Shown: positions 1 through 10,323 of the stretch, piece by piece
How the letters are laid out: each line of letters begins with the position of its first letter
Numbering within the stretch: the first letter of the stretch is position 1
Source: Hybos culiciformis
Lineage: Eukaryota; Arthropoda; Insecta; Diptera; Hybotidae
DNA: 64,000 nucleotides
Assembly: GCA_964007475.1 (NCBI GenBank)
Contig: OZ023274.1
Location: 8,370,001-8,434,000, forward strand
Direction: 5' to 3'
Made by a program: the position numbers and the translations under genes
The notes under the pieces: model-generated
The model's input: the letters and a program-made list of their open reading frames with translations, nothing else
What the model was told of the DNA's origin: nothing
The model's database searches: none

Positions 1-110
1 ATCAGTTAAATGAGCCCGTGCAGCTGCGTCAGGTTTTCGAACCGTTGGTCGGTTTTCTTCTGATTTGCAAGCCTCAGTGGAAAATTTCGAAACAAAGGTT
101 AATGATGGTA
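1..110 (-). CDS. Possible partial exon of an unidentified gene running off the left edge
   Basis: On the minus strand a TTTTAG acceptor (111-116) is followed by one frame that stays open to the window edge. It translates to about 36 residues, including KSEENRPTVRKPDAAARAH. The other two minus frames contain stops. Base composition is clearly richer in G+C than the neighbouring intergenic DNA, which fits coding sequence. No domain is recognisable and no donor or start codon is visible, so the exon would continue beyond the window. It could equally be a chance open frame. If real, this gene would be divergent from the CCDC186-like gene on the plus strand. Confidence 0.25.
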
Positions 111-1514
111 CTAAAATAAAAAAAACGAATAAGTACGCAACCAAAATTTGAATTGTTTATGCTAGGTAACTAAAATTAGTAACTATGATTGGTCATTCAT
201 GGGTGCTGTCGATGTCACAGCTTTACAACCTAGGTAGGTAGTTATAATTTTCTTCACCACTTTACTTACAATTTTTATTAATAACACTACATTTTAGAGA
301 ATTTCCTAAACTCCGTAATAATGTTGCCATTTTCTTATTTCAAATATAATTTAAAATTAATTTTCTCTTGTTTTGATTAATGAGAAAAATAAAATTAATA
401 AAAATTTTATGTAATCCTTTATTTTTTATTTTTACTTCAATTTCATTTGAGACAGACAATAATGTCAAACAAAATCACAATTGAGATTGTTATAAATTAG
501 CGACGCCTATTGGAACTTATTTAAGCTATTTGGCAGGTTAATTAAAAAAAAAAAAAACGTAAGGAAAATAGTTCCCTCTAAGAAAAGCGTCACGAAAGCG
601 TACCGCAGGCGAAATCCAAAGCTTATAATAGACTCCGTAACCCTCTAAGAAAAGCGTCACGAAAGCGTATCACAGGCGAAGTCCATAGCTTATAATTTAT
701 CTTTTAAGGAATGTCGCCATAATATTAATGAAAAATTAGAAAATAAGTGAGAATTCTTTCTATGTGAACTATTTTGGGATTAGCAAATAAAAGAAAGATA
801 AATTTTGGAACCAAACTGGATTCACACTATTTGTTTTGATCCATTTTCAACTGGTTTGAACGGAAATATAATCAGTTTTTTGGTTCAAATTTTCTTGTGA
901 TTCGAAAAAATAGCTCATTATTAACTATCATTATTGATGATGCAACTCAGGTATGGGCTTGAGATTTGACATTTGAAGTCTTGATACAAAATTTATGGGA
1001 AAATTAGTAAATATTTTTAATTATTTCAGAATTTCAGTGTTTGATTCTTAAAAATCAAAACATATTAATTATAATTAGGGAATTAATTTTTATAATTACA
1101 TATTCAATTACAATTCTAATTTAATAGAATAAAAAATGATTTGAAAATTGTTCAATTTTCTCTGTGTGTAGGTAATAAAAATGTAAATAAATTAAATAAT
1201 GTTCTTTTTTTTGTTTGTATGAAAAAATAATTTTTAAAAAATCAATTTTTATAATCTTTAAATATTTAAAACGACGGCCTACAAATTAAAACGAAATTAT
1301 TGAAAATATTTTTTATGTATTTTATCAGTTTGACAATTCACACAAAAATATAAAAATTTTCTAATGGCTAGACCTAATACTCCCTAGTCTATAATTTGAA
1401 GTTCAATAATTTTTTTTTGCATTTGAAATTAATTAATAAATAAAAAATTCAAAATTTTTTATGTTAGAAATTTTTTTAATTTTAATAATGAATTAAAAAA
1501 AAAATTATAGAAAA
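111..1514. other. Non-coding 5' flank of CCDC186 with a short tandem duplication
   Basis: AT-rich DNA with no supportable coding region. Apart from the duplicated 56-bp unit listed separately, it has only A/T runs and TAGGTAGGT-like motifs. The promoter and any 5' UTR of the downstream gene should lie here, but no core promoter element can be named with confidence. Confidence 0.5.
574..696. repeat. Two-copy tandem duplication, 67-bp period
   Basis: Units 574-629 and 641-696 both begin CCCTCTAAGAAAAGCGTCAC and both end GCTTATAAT, with a few substitutions between copies. The unit is much richer in G+C than its surroundings. It is absent from the rest of the window as far as I can see. Its origin is unknown. 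Confidence 0.8.
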
Positions 1515-4500
1515 ATGGAGTCTAATGATTCTGGAGGAAATATAAACTGTAAAAATACAAATTTAGAGGAATCGAAAAATTCCAGCTGTTGCGATAAAAA
1601 TGGATCAAAACCAGAGCTCGAAAGACTGATGATGCAAGAAAGCAAAGAGGATTCTGCTGTAAGCGTCATTGATGAAAAAAATGAAGATATTAAGTTAAAA
1701 AGTTCAGAAACTTCAATATCCGATGAAATTAAAGGCTTAGCGGCTGAAGAATCCAATGGTAATTTCATAGGAACATTTTTTTAAAGTATTTTGTTTATTT
1801 TTGTAAGCAAGGAATTTTCAAGTGATAATATGTTGATAATTTTTTACGTGAAGGCGAGTTGGTACCTAGGTATCTACATACCTACCTTGTATACCTATTC
1901 TAAAGTTAAGGAACCTTTTTCATTTTATTGGGGTTATTAAGGAACCCGGATATGTTTTAACCTAGGTGCACTTGTTTATTTATTTACTTACCTACCTAGT
2001 TAATAATTTTCTTTTATGATCCTTATCAAATAATATTATATATTTGATATATATCTTATACATTAGGGTGACACAATAATGTATGTTAAAGTGTTTCATT
2101 TTTCAATTCTCACTTTTTCTGTTAATGTTAATGTTAATAAATAAATTTAGTGCCAAATTTCAGCTTGATAGGTCTTTTAATAGATATTATTTTTTTTAAA
2201 TATCTTCTAACATATGAATTCTTCAAATGAACATTTTTTATTTTAATCTGATTTTTTTATTTTCATTTTAGATAATAATTCTGAAAACATTGTAACACCG
2301 GTATTAGAAAACAATTTTGAACAAGAATTAATTCAGTACAAAGATATTTGTGAAGATTTCAAAAATAAATTTGAGCAAATGAAAATAGAGCTTGATCAAA
2401 AAAATAATTTAATCAAATTATTTGAAAGAGAAAAATCAATATTGGAAAAAGAAAAATGCGCTGTAGGTTTTTCAAAAAAGATATTTTAGTTTCTATAAAT
2501 TTCATATTGAATATTTGAAAGAATTAGATTTAATTATAATTCAAATGAAAATAAATTTGCTTATTTTATGGAACCCTTTATAAAAACTAAAATTGGCTTG
2601 TAACAGCTTTCAAATTATTTATTTCATTGATGTATTGCAAAAATTTGTTAATTTTTCTGTTCTGAATTCAATTTTATTCTTTTTAGTTAAAACATCATAC
2701 AGACGTTGCAATAAAAGAAAAGGAAAGTATTGTTATACGTTACGCAACCAAAGAGAAAGTTTTATTAGATTTGAAAAAAGAGAAGGAACAAGCTGAGAAA
2801 CAACTGCAAGATTCAAAAAAAGAAATAAAAAATATTACCATTAAATTTCAATCACTCAACGAAGAAAAATCCAGAATAACAAATATGTTAGATGAAAAGG
2901 TATTATGTACAACTAAACATGTTCAATATTCGCCTAGTTTAAATGATTAATGAATATAATATTGTTGAAATATGCATTAAATTATGGAATATAATAAAAA
3001 AAGAAATGTAGGCCAAAGTTCTTTGAAGAAAAAGTTTTTTTTCAATAATTTTTGCAACAGATTCAAATGGCTTCTTGATATAGCTGATACTTTCAAATTT
3101 TATAATTTTATAATGAAAGATTTTTTATTACAAAAACAATTTTCAATATTCACTCTTAACACGCAAATTTGCAGAGTTTTTAAATTTTTTTGTTACATTT
3201 TAGTGTGCTGAAAACAGAAAACAAAAACAAGAAAATGAAAAATTTAAACAGGATATTAATAATTTAGAAACAAAACTTAAATGGAATACAATTAAATTGA
3301 ATCAAGAAGTTGAGAACAAAGTGGTATGTTATTTTAACAAAAACATATATTTGAAAATATTAGAAAATAATATATAATATTCATTTATTTAAATAATAAT
3401 TTTTAGGCACTTGAAAAAAAATTAGAAGAGGAAATTAATAGTTCAAATAAAATAGATGAAAAAGAAACAGGTTGGTATTTTTGTTTGAAATATTTTAATG
3501 AAAAACTGGCTTTCGGCTCACATTGACCTCATGTGGTACATGTGAACCAGCAATTTAAGATTTGGTTTTAAACATTAAAATAAATTAAAGTCTCAAATTT
3601 ATTTCTTTTTTTTAGAAAAAAAACGGGTTGAAAATGAAGCATCATTGATTTTACTCAAACATGAAGCAGGTGATAAAGAAAGAAAACTAGAAAGTTTGAA
3701 GAAGGAATATAAAATGATGTCAGAAAAAGCTTCTAATCTTCAAGATAGTTTATCCAAAGAAAAAGAAAATGTGAGATAATATTAAATTTTTTTTTTTAAT
3801 AACCAATTATTTAAAAAATATTTTTTAATAATTTAGAAATCAATTATAACATTTGAACTGGACAGATTGAAGCAAGAACATAATAGTGTTCAAAACTCAT
3901 TGAGTCAAGAATTATTGAATTCAGCTAAATTACGTGGCCAATTAGAAGAATTAAATATTTTGAAAACGCAAAACACAATGTAAGCTTAATTTAAAAAAAA
4001 AGTAAAGCAATATTAAGTATAAACAAAAATTATGTTATTGGTCATTATTTTACAGCAATGAAGATAAAATAAAGTCATTAAATGAAGTGAATAAGCAATT
4101 AGAAGAAAATTCAGCAATACTTAATGAAGATTTAAAGCAATTAAGAATTAAAGAAAATGAATTAATGAGTGTTAACAAGGAAATAAGTGAAATAACTGTT
4201 GATTTACAAAATAGAATATTGTTGCAGACGTCGAAGGCAAGTAAAATAAAATGTAAAATGTAAAAGGAAATAATAAAAATTAGTTTCATTCTTCTTTTAG
4301 GCAAAAGGAATTGAGGCTGAATTAGAAATTTATAAAAAAGAGAAATTAGAATATGATACAAAATATAATGACTTAGATTCACGACTTCAAACTGAACTTA
4401 AACAAAGAAATGATGAACGATTATTGCTCACAAAACAATTGGCAGAAAAAACTAAATTAAGTGAAATTACTAAAGAAAAATTAGATAATGCATTGGGTGA

Positions 4501-5719
4501 CTTAGAGGCAACGAAAAAAAAACATTCTCAAGTATTTAAGGTACGCATGCTGCACTTTATTTTTGTGGGACGAAATTTTTTCGGAATATATTTTTTGCGG
4601 GATATATTTTCAAAAACTGATTACAGATCCAAATTTCCATTATTTTATACACACATACTTTCTTTTTGGTAGAATAATGGGATTTAAAATTTTTTCTTTT
4701 TTACACAATTTTATAAAAACAATTTTTTTTTTAACCTGAATATTCCTTAATCGAAATGAGTTTGATTTTTGATTATGTCCAGTGTTGGATTCAAGACATT
4801 TAATAAACGGCTCTAGGTCTGCTTGTCATGCTTGTTCAAATGTTTGAAATTTTATTAATTATTAATTACATCCAGTTGAATTTTTCACTACAATTTTACT
4901 ACAACGAATGTAGTATGTATAATTGTAAAAAATATAAATGTGTATAAAAAAATGTAAACAATAAGTAGAAAATTGGTTCAAAGGATATTTTATTCTATTT
5001 CCAGGAATTGAATCGAGAAATTCAAAAGTACAAAAAAGTATATAACGAACATAACCCTCTAAAAATAGGTTTTGAATCCAAAATTTCCAGTTCAAGGGAG
5101 TCCCAAAGTTCTCATGAAGACTTATTTCAACAACAAGCACGATCAAGTAGCAGTCAACAAGCGAGCGATAATGAATTAGAAAATAATTCTACTTTAAATC
5201 AACAAAATTTACAAGTATGTACAATTTTTGTTACAGTACTTGTTCTGTTATAATATATACATTTTTTTTAATTTTTAGGAGCCATCAACACAACATTTAG
5301 TAAATCGAATACTACGACTACAAAAATCTGCAGCTAGGCAAACCGAAAAAATCGATTTTCTTGAAAATCATACAATGTCGTTAGTAGCTGAACTACAAAA
5401 GAAATCTAAATTAATTCAATATTATATGATCAGAGATCAAAGTGGTGCACTCACATCAACGAAAATGGATCAAAATAAAAGTGAATTACAAAAATATGGT
5501 GGTGTTATGTCGGCAATTTATAGTGGTTTAAAGGGTGCTAACAGCTCTCCAAGCAGCATGACATTAGAATTATCGCTAGAAATTAATAAAAAAATGCAAT
5601 GCTTACTCGAGGACACTTTGTTAAAAAATATAACATTGAAAGAAAATTTAAATGTGATGGGATTAGAAATAGATAAATTAACTCGACAAGTTGCCGAACT
5701 TCAACAAACTACATCATAA
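1515..5719 (+). CDS. CCDC186: Coiled-coil golgin-like protein, CCDC186 / Golgin104 family
   Basis: Eleven exons splice in frame: 1515-1758, 2272-2462, 2687-2899, 3204-3323, 3407-3470, 3616-3770, 3837-3979, 4056-4236, 4301-4540, 5005-5214 and 5279-5719, giving about 733 aa. The N-terminal ~80 residues are acidic and low-complexity. The rest is almost continuous Lys/Glu-rich coiled coil. The family is recognised from blocks I know in CCDC186, notably KEKESIVIRYATKEK in exon 3 and ELSLEINKKMQCLLEDTLLK near the C terminus. In animals this protein acts at the trans-Golgi/endosome with RAB2 in dense-core vesicle maturation. Exons 8 and 9 can only be joined in frame through a GC-AG intron (donor AAG|GCAAGT at 4237). 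The start at 1515 opens an exon with no upstream in-frame extension visible, but a non-coding or coding upstream exon cannot be excluded. The family call is firm; the functional role is carried over from orthologues. Confidence 0.88.
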
Positions 5720-5804
5720 ACTGAAAATAGTGTTTTTGTCTTGTAAAAACTTTTTTATTCAACTCTGCGATGTTTTAAAAAAATATTATTTCCACTTAAA
5801 AAGC

Positions 5805-6362
5805 ATCTACAGCAGTGGTCGCAATTAAATTTTAGGTAACGTGCCAAAAAGATGATTTTCCTCAAACCATTATTTCGGCGTGCCGAATCTATTCCATAGA
5901 AATGCAGGAAATTAATATCTACTTATTCGTTTTTATATTAATTTTTATTTATTTCATATTTTATTCATATTTAAATATATATATTTATATAAAAAAAACT
6001 TAAAAAGAAATATTGCTTACTTTTAAAGCAACACAAGCCTCGGAATTGTCACTAGCAATTCTGTTTCTCGTTTTGATTAAAATTACATTCATTGAGAATA
6101 CATTGAGAGAATAAGAATTCGCAAAAGTAAGTTGAAGGAAATACTGTTGTGTTAATACAGCTATTACTAGCTTTTTTAATGATGAAAATTGATTTGAAAG
6201 ACTTTGCCACAACTTTAGAACTTCATCGTCCATGTTAAATGTTATATCATTTTCTCTTAATTGATTTTCGACCATTATTCTCAAGTCAACGCGTGCCAGC
6301 AAAATTTCGAAGCGTGCCAATTTTGGCACGCGTGCCACGTAATTGCGACCACTGATCTACAG
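5805..6362. mobile_element. Internally deleted hAT-type DNA transposon with 8-bp target duplication
   Basis: The element spans 5813-6354 (542 bp). It has perfect 15-bp terminal inverted repeats, CAGTGGTCGCAATTA on the left and its complement on the right, and the CAGTGG start is typical of hAT. It is flanked by an exact 8-bp duplication, ATCTACAG, at 5805-5812 and 6355-6362, which is the hAT target-site length. Subterminal GTGCCA/GGCACG motifs recur at both ends, as in hAT transposase-binding regions. A transposase remnant lies inside. It sits about 90 bp after the CCDC186 stop codon, so it may be transcribed as part of that 3' UTR. Confidence 0.92.
6000..6338 (-). pseudogene. hAT transposase C-terminal remnant
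   Basis: A 112-codon minus-strand frame inside the hAT element. Its C-terminal part (SMNVILIKTRNR...SEACVALK) resembles the end of ZBED/SCAND3-type hAT transposases, where a segment like 'MNVIKTKYRSRLTDEHL' closes the dimerisation region. The upstream DDE/RNase-H core is missing, and the frame begins inside the terminal repeat. I read it as a decayed internal fragment that does not encode a working protein. The family assignment rests mainly on the terminal repeats and 8-bp duplication, with the protein resemblance only supporting it. Confidence 0.45.
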
Positions 6363-7106
6363 TGTACAGGTGATTCAGTTTATTTAGTTTACATTGTGCC
6401 ATTAACAAAAATCATTAGTCGTTTTAATTTAGATTGCTGCTTCAAATTGTCATATTTTTAAATATATTTTTTTGAAAATCATTACCCAGAGTACAATAAG
6501 TTTTCTCCAAATGCACTACACATTTATTTTTCAAGCCTGAATAGAAAACAAAAATGCTAAAACAAGTTAATGAGAGCTAAAAACAACTGGATTAAAATTC
6601 TATAAAAATGTTATTCCAAAAAATGTTATTCGACCGACATTTTTAATTTAGTTTTGCTTGCAAAATTAGGTTAAAATGTTGCTGTAAATATTTTTAGAAT
6701 TTAACGCCAGAATTCCCAAATAAATTTTTTTTATTTATCTATTTTGTTATTTTATTGTCGAACAGAATGTGTTTCACAAATATTTTTTGATTTAAGATGT
6801 AAAAAGTTAAATTACCAGTATTTTCAATGTAACGTAATGTGAATTGATGAACAAATGGTACTTAAATAAATATTATAAGAGGAATTATGTTTAAAACTTT
6901 GAAAAAGTATATTGTAGTTTACAAAAATTAATATTTTTGTTCCAAGAAAATTTTCAAATATAATGTCAATGAAGTTAAAAATATTTGAATATCGACTTTT
7001 ATTTTACATTTATGAGTTCTATTATTTTATTAATTTTACACTAATAATTTGATGTATATTTATTAGAAAATAAAATAAAAACGATAATTTTAAAAACGAA
7101 ATTTAA
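6363..7106. other. 3' flank between convergent CCDC186 and mS34 genes
   Basis: AT-rich sequence without coding potential. It contains AATAAA hexamers on the plus strand at 6865-6870 and 7069-7074 that could end the CCDC186 transcript. If the later one is used, the two convergent transcripts end within about 40 bp of each other. Confidence 0.45.
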
Positions 7107-7112
7107 TTTATT
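7107..7112 (-). terminator. Polyadenylation signal of mS34
   Basis: AATAAA on the minus strand, about 35 nt after the stop codon of the mS34 gene, which implies a very short 3' UTR. Convergent with the likely CCDC186 signals. Confidence 0.55.
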
Positions 7113-7146
7113 CTATTTTTTTAACGATGTTTAATTGGTCATAAAT

Positions 7147-8080
7147 CTACACAGAATTTTCATACAATTTCCGACATATCGGTTGACCTAATCCCATCGA
7201 CACTTCCACATTAGGGGTTTCTCCATCTTTTGCAATCCGATAAATATTATCTCTGCCTGTCTTAAATTTTAATGGAATTTTAGGATTTTTCTTTCCAGTT
7301 TCTTCTTCAATGAATTCCCTCAACAAAGGTGGTAATTCTATTTCTCGAGGAAGTATTTTTTTTTCTAATTTCTGTTCTACATTGCAATATGCAGCTACTT
7401 CAGTTTTTGGTAATAAACGATAATCAGCCTTATAGGATGTACTAAAAATTTCTACAAGCTTTGGATACGTTCGACCACGAAATGTTTTTTCAACGGTAAC
7501 TTTTACTTTTCGGATTTCCTAAAAAAAAAAAAAAAAAAAATTATGTAACATAAAAAAGAAAGTGTTTTTCTTCATTAATCTTCACCTCATTTGGTACAGC
7601 TTCAACTTTTATAATTTTCATAAATGACGGTTCCGGATATCTTTCAAAAGTTGATCGAACAACATAACGTCCTATGCCAAAATTTTTTAAATTTCCTGTA
7701 AATGTAGTTTTTTATTTAGAACTTGATTGGTAGAATATTTATTATGCTTAAAGTTTTTTATTAATACATTTAAACAAGGTTTATGGAAGATTATGGTTCA
7801 AATATATATATAATAAAGAAATAAAGATGTTATAGGTATACACCTGCATGCTGCATCATTAGTCTTTAAAATTTTGCGTAGAGCGCAGAAGGTAGAGGAT
7901 ACAGGATATGTACCTATCTACACCTAGGTTTAGTAAATACATAGAAAATTAGGAAACTTCTCAATCTCATAGGTAAGTAGTTAAGTTAAGTTGGTACTTC
8001 ATAATATACTCACCCACAATTTCCCATAAAGTTTTACCACAGAAATCATTTTTACGTCCAATATACTTAATTTTACTCAT
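7147..8080 (-). CDS. mRpS34: Mitochondrial small ribosomal subunit protein mS34
   Basis: Three minus-strand exons, 8080-8014, 7695-7586 and 7518-7147, splice in phase (67 + 110 + 372 nt) to 182 aa. The start MSKIKYIGRKNDFCGKTLWE and the next segment NLKNFGIGRYVVRSTFERYP match the conserved N-terminal half of MRPS34, a metazoan-specific component of the mitochondrial 28S subunit. The last exon is basic and ends ...RKLYENSV. Donors are G|GTGAGT and GAG|GTGAAG. Both acceptors follow short pyrimidine-rich tracts, the second a pure T run. The gene is head-to-head with OSGEP, but a non-LTR retrotransposon separates the two. It converges on CCDC186. No odd residues or breaks are seen. Confidence 0.92.
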
Positions 8081-8394
8081 TTTTTTTTTTGTATTGAAAT
8101 TGAAACACAAATTATTTAAATAATTTTTCTTTACTAAAAGATTTATAAATTAATTTATTTTAAACCAAAACAAAAAATTCTAAATAACAAAAAATTCATG
8201 TGTTAAAATAGGCCGGGCGCCATCGTGATATTTAAGCTGCTGATGATTGGGAAACGAAATATTACCTAACTATTGGCTGACTAATACGAACATCATCCTA
8301 ATTTGGTTTTTTTGTAAACAAAACATCATTAATAATTCAACAAATATGTATGTACCTTACTTAACGTACCTAAGTAGAATATTTTCATTCAAAA
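8081..8394. promoter_or_regulatory. Upstream region of mS34, probable remnant of a bidirectional promoter
   Basis: This 314-bp stretch lies between the mS34 start and the left target-site copy of the retrotransposon. It includes a small GC-rich patch around 8211-8230 (GGCCGGGCGCCATCGTG), unusual in this AT-rich window and the best candidate for promoter sequence. Removing the retrotransposon would join it to 14735-14817, leaving about 400 bp between the divergent mS34 and OSGEP start codons. Promoter function is inferred. Confidence 0.4.
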
Positions 8395-8625
8395 GAGAAT
8401 TGAAGGTGAGTTTGAGATAGGCGGATCGCAAAGCAAACTTTTGTTAATTTAAATAAAATTAAAATTAATTTAAAATAAATTAATTTACTTTGGAAATCAA
8501 CACTTTATTTTTGGATATAGAAAACTATATCATTATATAAAAATATCCTAACCATTTTGAAATCTCCTTTATTTTTTAATTAAAAAAAAAAAGGAAGAAA
8601 TTTAAATTCATTTTCAACTTGCAAA

Positions 8626-10323
8626 ATGGCGGACGAAGAAGACGCCGACGAAGCTAACGCCATTAATTTAGATTGGGATTTTGAAAAAAATCCGCAAAAT
8701 GTATTTAGTATCAACGCCGATGTTCATCAAAGTTGTCCACAAGAAGTGGCAGGTCCGAGTCAGGAACCTGGAACAATATTGGAATGGCAAAGAGCATTCA
8801 AGGAACAGGAAATAACCATTGCAAAACTAAAACAGCAGAACGAAGAATTGTTCAAGAAAATCAATGATGTATACGATTCAGAAAAAAGAAGACTGGCTGC
8901 TGCTAAATCATTAACAGAGATGCAAAATACTGATTCTCCCGATGAGGTAATGGATACTGGTGATTGGACAATCCACAGAAACAAACGTAAATCCACCGAT
9001 GAGGTAAATTCTTATAATTCTAAAAATAAACATAGATTAACAACATCTGGGGTCCAAAGAAACCTCAGTCATAATCAGAATAAATTTGAAATCCTGGATA
9101 ATAAAATTATTATACAACCTGTAAAAGTAAATGACAATAAAAATATTAAAAATGTAATTGATATTAAAAAAATTAATAAAAGTCCTGTATTGGATAAAAA
9201 TCCAAAAGTTATGTATAAAACTGGTAAAAATAAAGTAGATAAGGGGAGTGGAACAGGTGGTGGGACTATCAAACCAAAAATTGCCTTTTGTCCACCGATA
9301 ATTATGTATAACGCGTCAGTTAAATCCATATTGGACAACGCTGAATTTCGTAAATTGAGTGAGGCCATTAAAGTAGTAAATATTAATAGCAATAAATCAA
9401 AGATTTATGTAGCTAATCATGAGCTACACAAATCTTTGATAGAGAAAATTAGAGAGGCAAATGACATTGAGGCCCATACCTTCACAGACAAAAATAATAA
9501 AACGGTAAATTTAATCTTGAGAGGAATTCACAATTCCTTTAATGAAGAGGAAGTACTACATGAACTTAAGTTACTGGCACCAAATACTAATTTACTTAAA
9601 GTGTCTAAATTTTTCACGGACAGATCTAAAAAACTTGACAAGGATTACAATCTGTTCCTGGTACAATTGAATCCTGGTCAATCTCCTGAGGAACTAATTA
9701 GTATTAAATACGTCCTATTCCAAAGAGTACAATGGGAAAAACCCCATAAAAAAAACGCTATTCAATGTAAGCGATGCCAATCGTTCGGGCATATTGCGAG
9801 TAATTGCGCCCGAAAATATAGATGTGTAAAATGCCCAAATTCTCATGAACCAGGGTGTTGCACAATAGAAAAAAATAGTGTTAGTGTTCCATACTGTGCC
9901 AACTGCGAAAAAGAGGGGCATACAGCGAATTACAGGGGTTGCCCAGTATATAAAGAATATAACGCTAAGCGTAAGGATTTAATTAAAAAGGGAAAAAGTA
10001 AAGTTAAGGAAAATATAATATTTTCTCCTCCAGTTCAGAGTGATAAATCGTTCGCCGACATATTAAGGGGTAGCCCGCCCTGCAATAGTTCTATTCAAGT
10101 ACAAAGCAAAGGCACTGTTAACAAATTTCCAAACCCTAAGGATGACAACAGTCAAGGCATCTTTGCAAAGTTCAAAGAACTTTCTCATCAACTTTTCAAC
10201 TCAAATTTTGACTCACTAGTTGGCAAAATCAGTTCTTACCTCAATAATTTTAAACTAATGAATCCTTTAGACCAGAAACTTAACTACTTAAATTTATTAG
10301 ACCAATTATTATCCTATGGTTAA
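8626..10323 (+). CDS. Non-LTR retrotransposon ORF1, gag-like RNA-binding protein with zinc knuckles
   Basis: Single open frame of 565 aa. The N-terminal ~100 residues are acidic with a short coiled coil (around 55-95). A basic, Asn/Lys-rich stretch follows, then a PRE_C2HC-like region (VNLILRGIHNSFNEEEVLHE, about 290-370). Three clustered Cys/His knuckles come next (CKRCQSFGHIASNC, CVKC...HEPGC and CANCEKEGHTANYRGC, about 380-445). The knuckle array identifies the gag-like ORF1 of Jockey-group elements, which coats element RNA. It overlaps the start of ORF2 by 8 nt in a different frame, suggesting coupled re-initiation. No stop or frameshift interrupts it. Confidence 0.9.
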   Translation: MADEEDADEANAINLDWDFEKNPQNVFSINADVHQSCPQEVAGPSQEPGTILEWQRAFKEQEITIAKLKQQNEELFKKINDVYDSEKRRLAAAKSLTEMQNTDSPDEVMDTGDWTIHRNKRKSTDEVNSYNSKNKHRLTTSGVQRNLSHNQNKFEILDNKIIIQPVKVNDNKNIKNVIDIKKINKSPVLDKNPKVMYKTGKNKVDKGSGTGGGTIKPKIAFCPPIIMYNASVKSILDNAEFRKLSEAIKVVNINSNKSKIYVANHELHKSLIEKIREANDIEAHTFTDKNNKTVNLILRGIHNSFNEEEVLHELKLLAPNTNLLKVSKFFTDRSKKLDKDYNLFLVQLNPGQSPEELISIKYVLFQRVQWEKPHKKNAIQCKRCQSFGHIASNCARKYRCVKCPNSHEPGCCTIEKNSVSVPYCANCEKEGHTANYRGCPVYKEYNAKRKDLIKKGKSKVKENIIFSPPVQSDKSFADILRGSPPCNSSIQVQSKGTVNKFPNPKDDNSQGIFAKFKELSHQLFNSNFDSLVGKISSYLNNFKLMNPLDQKLNYLNLLDQLLSYG

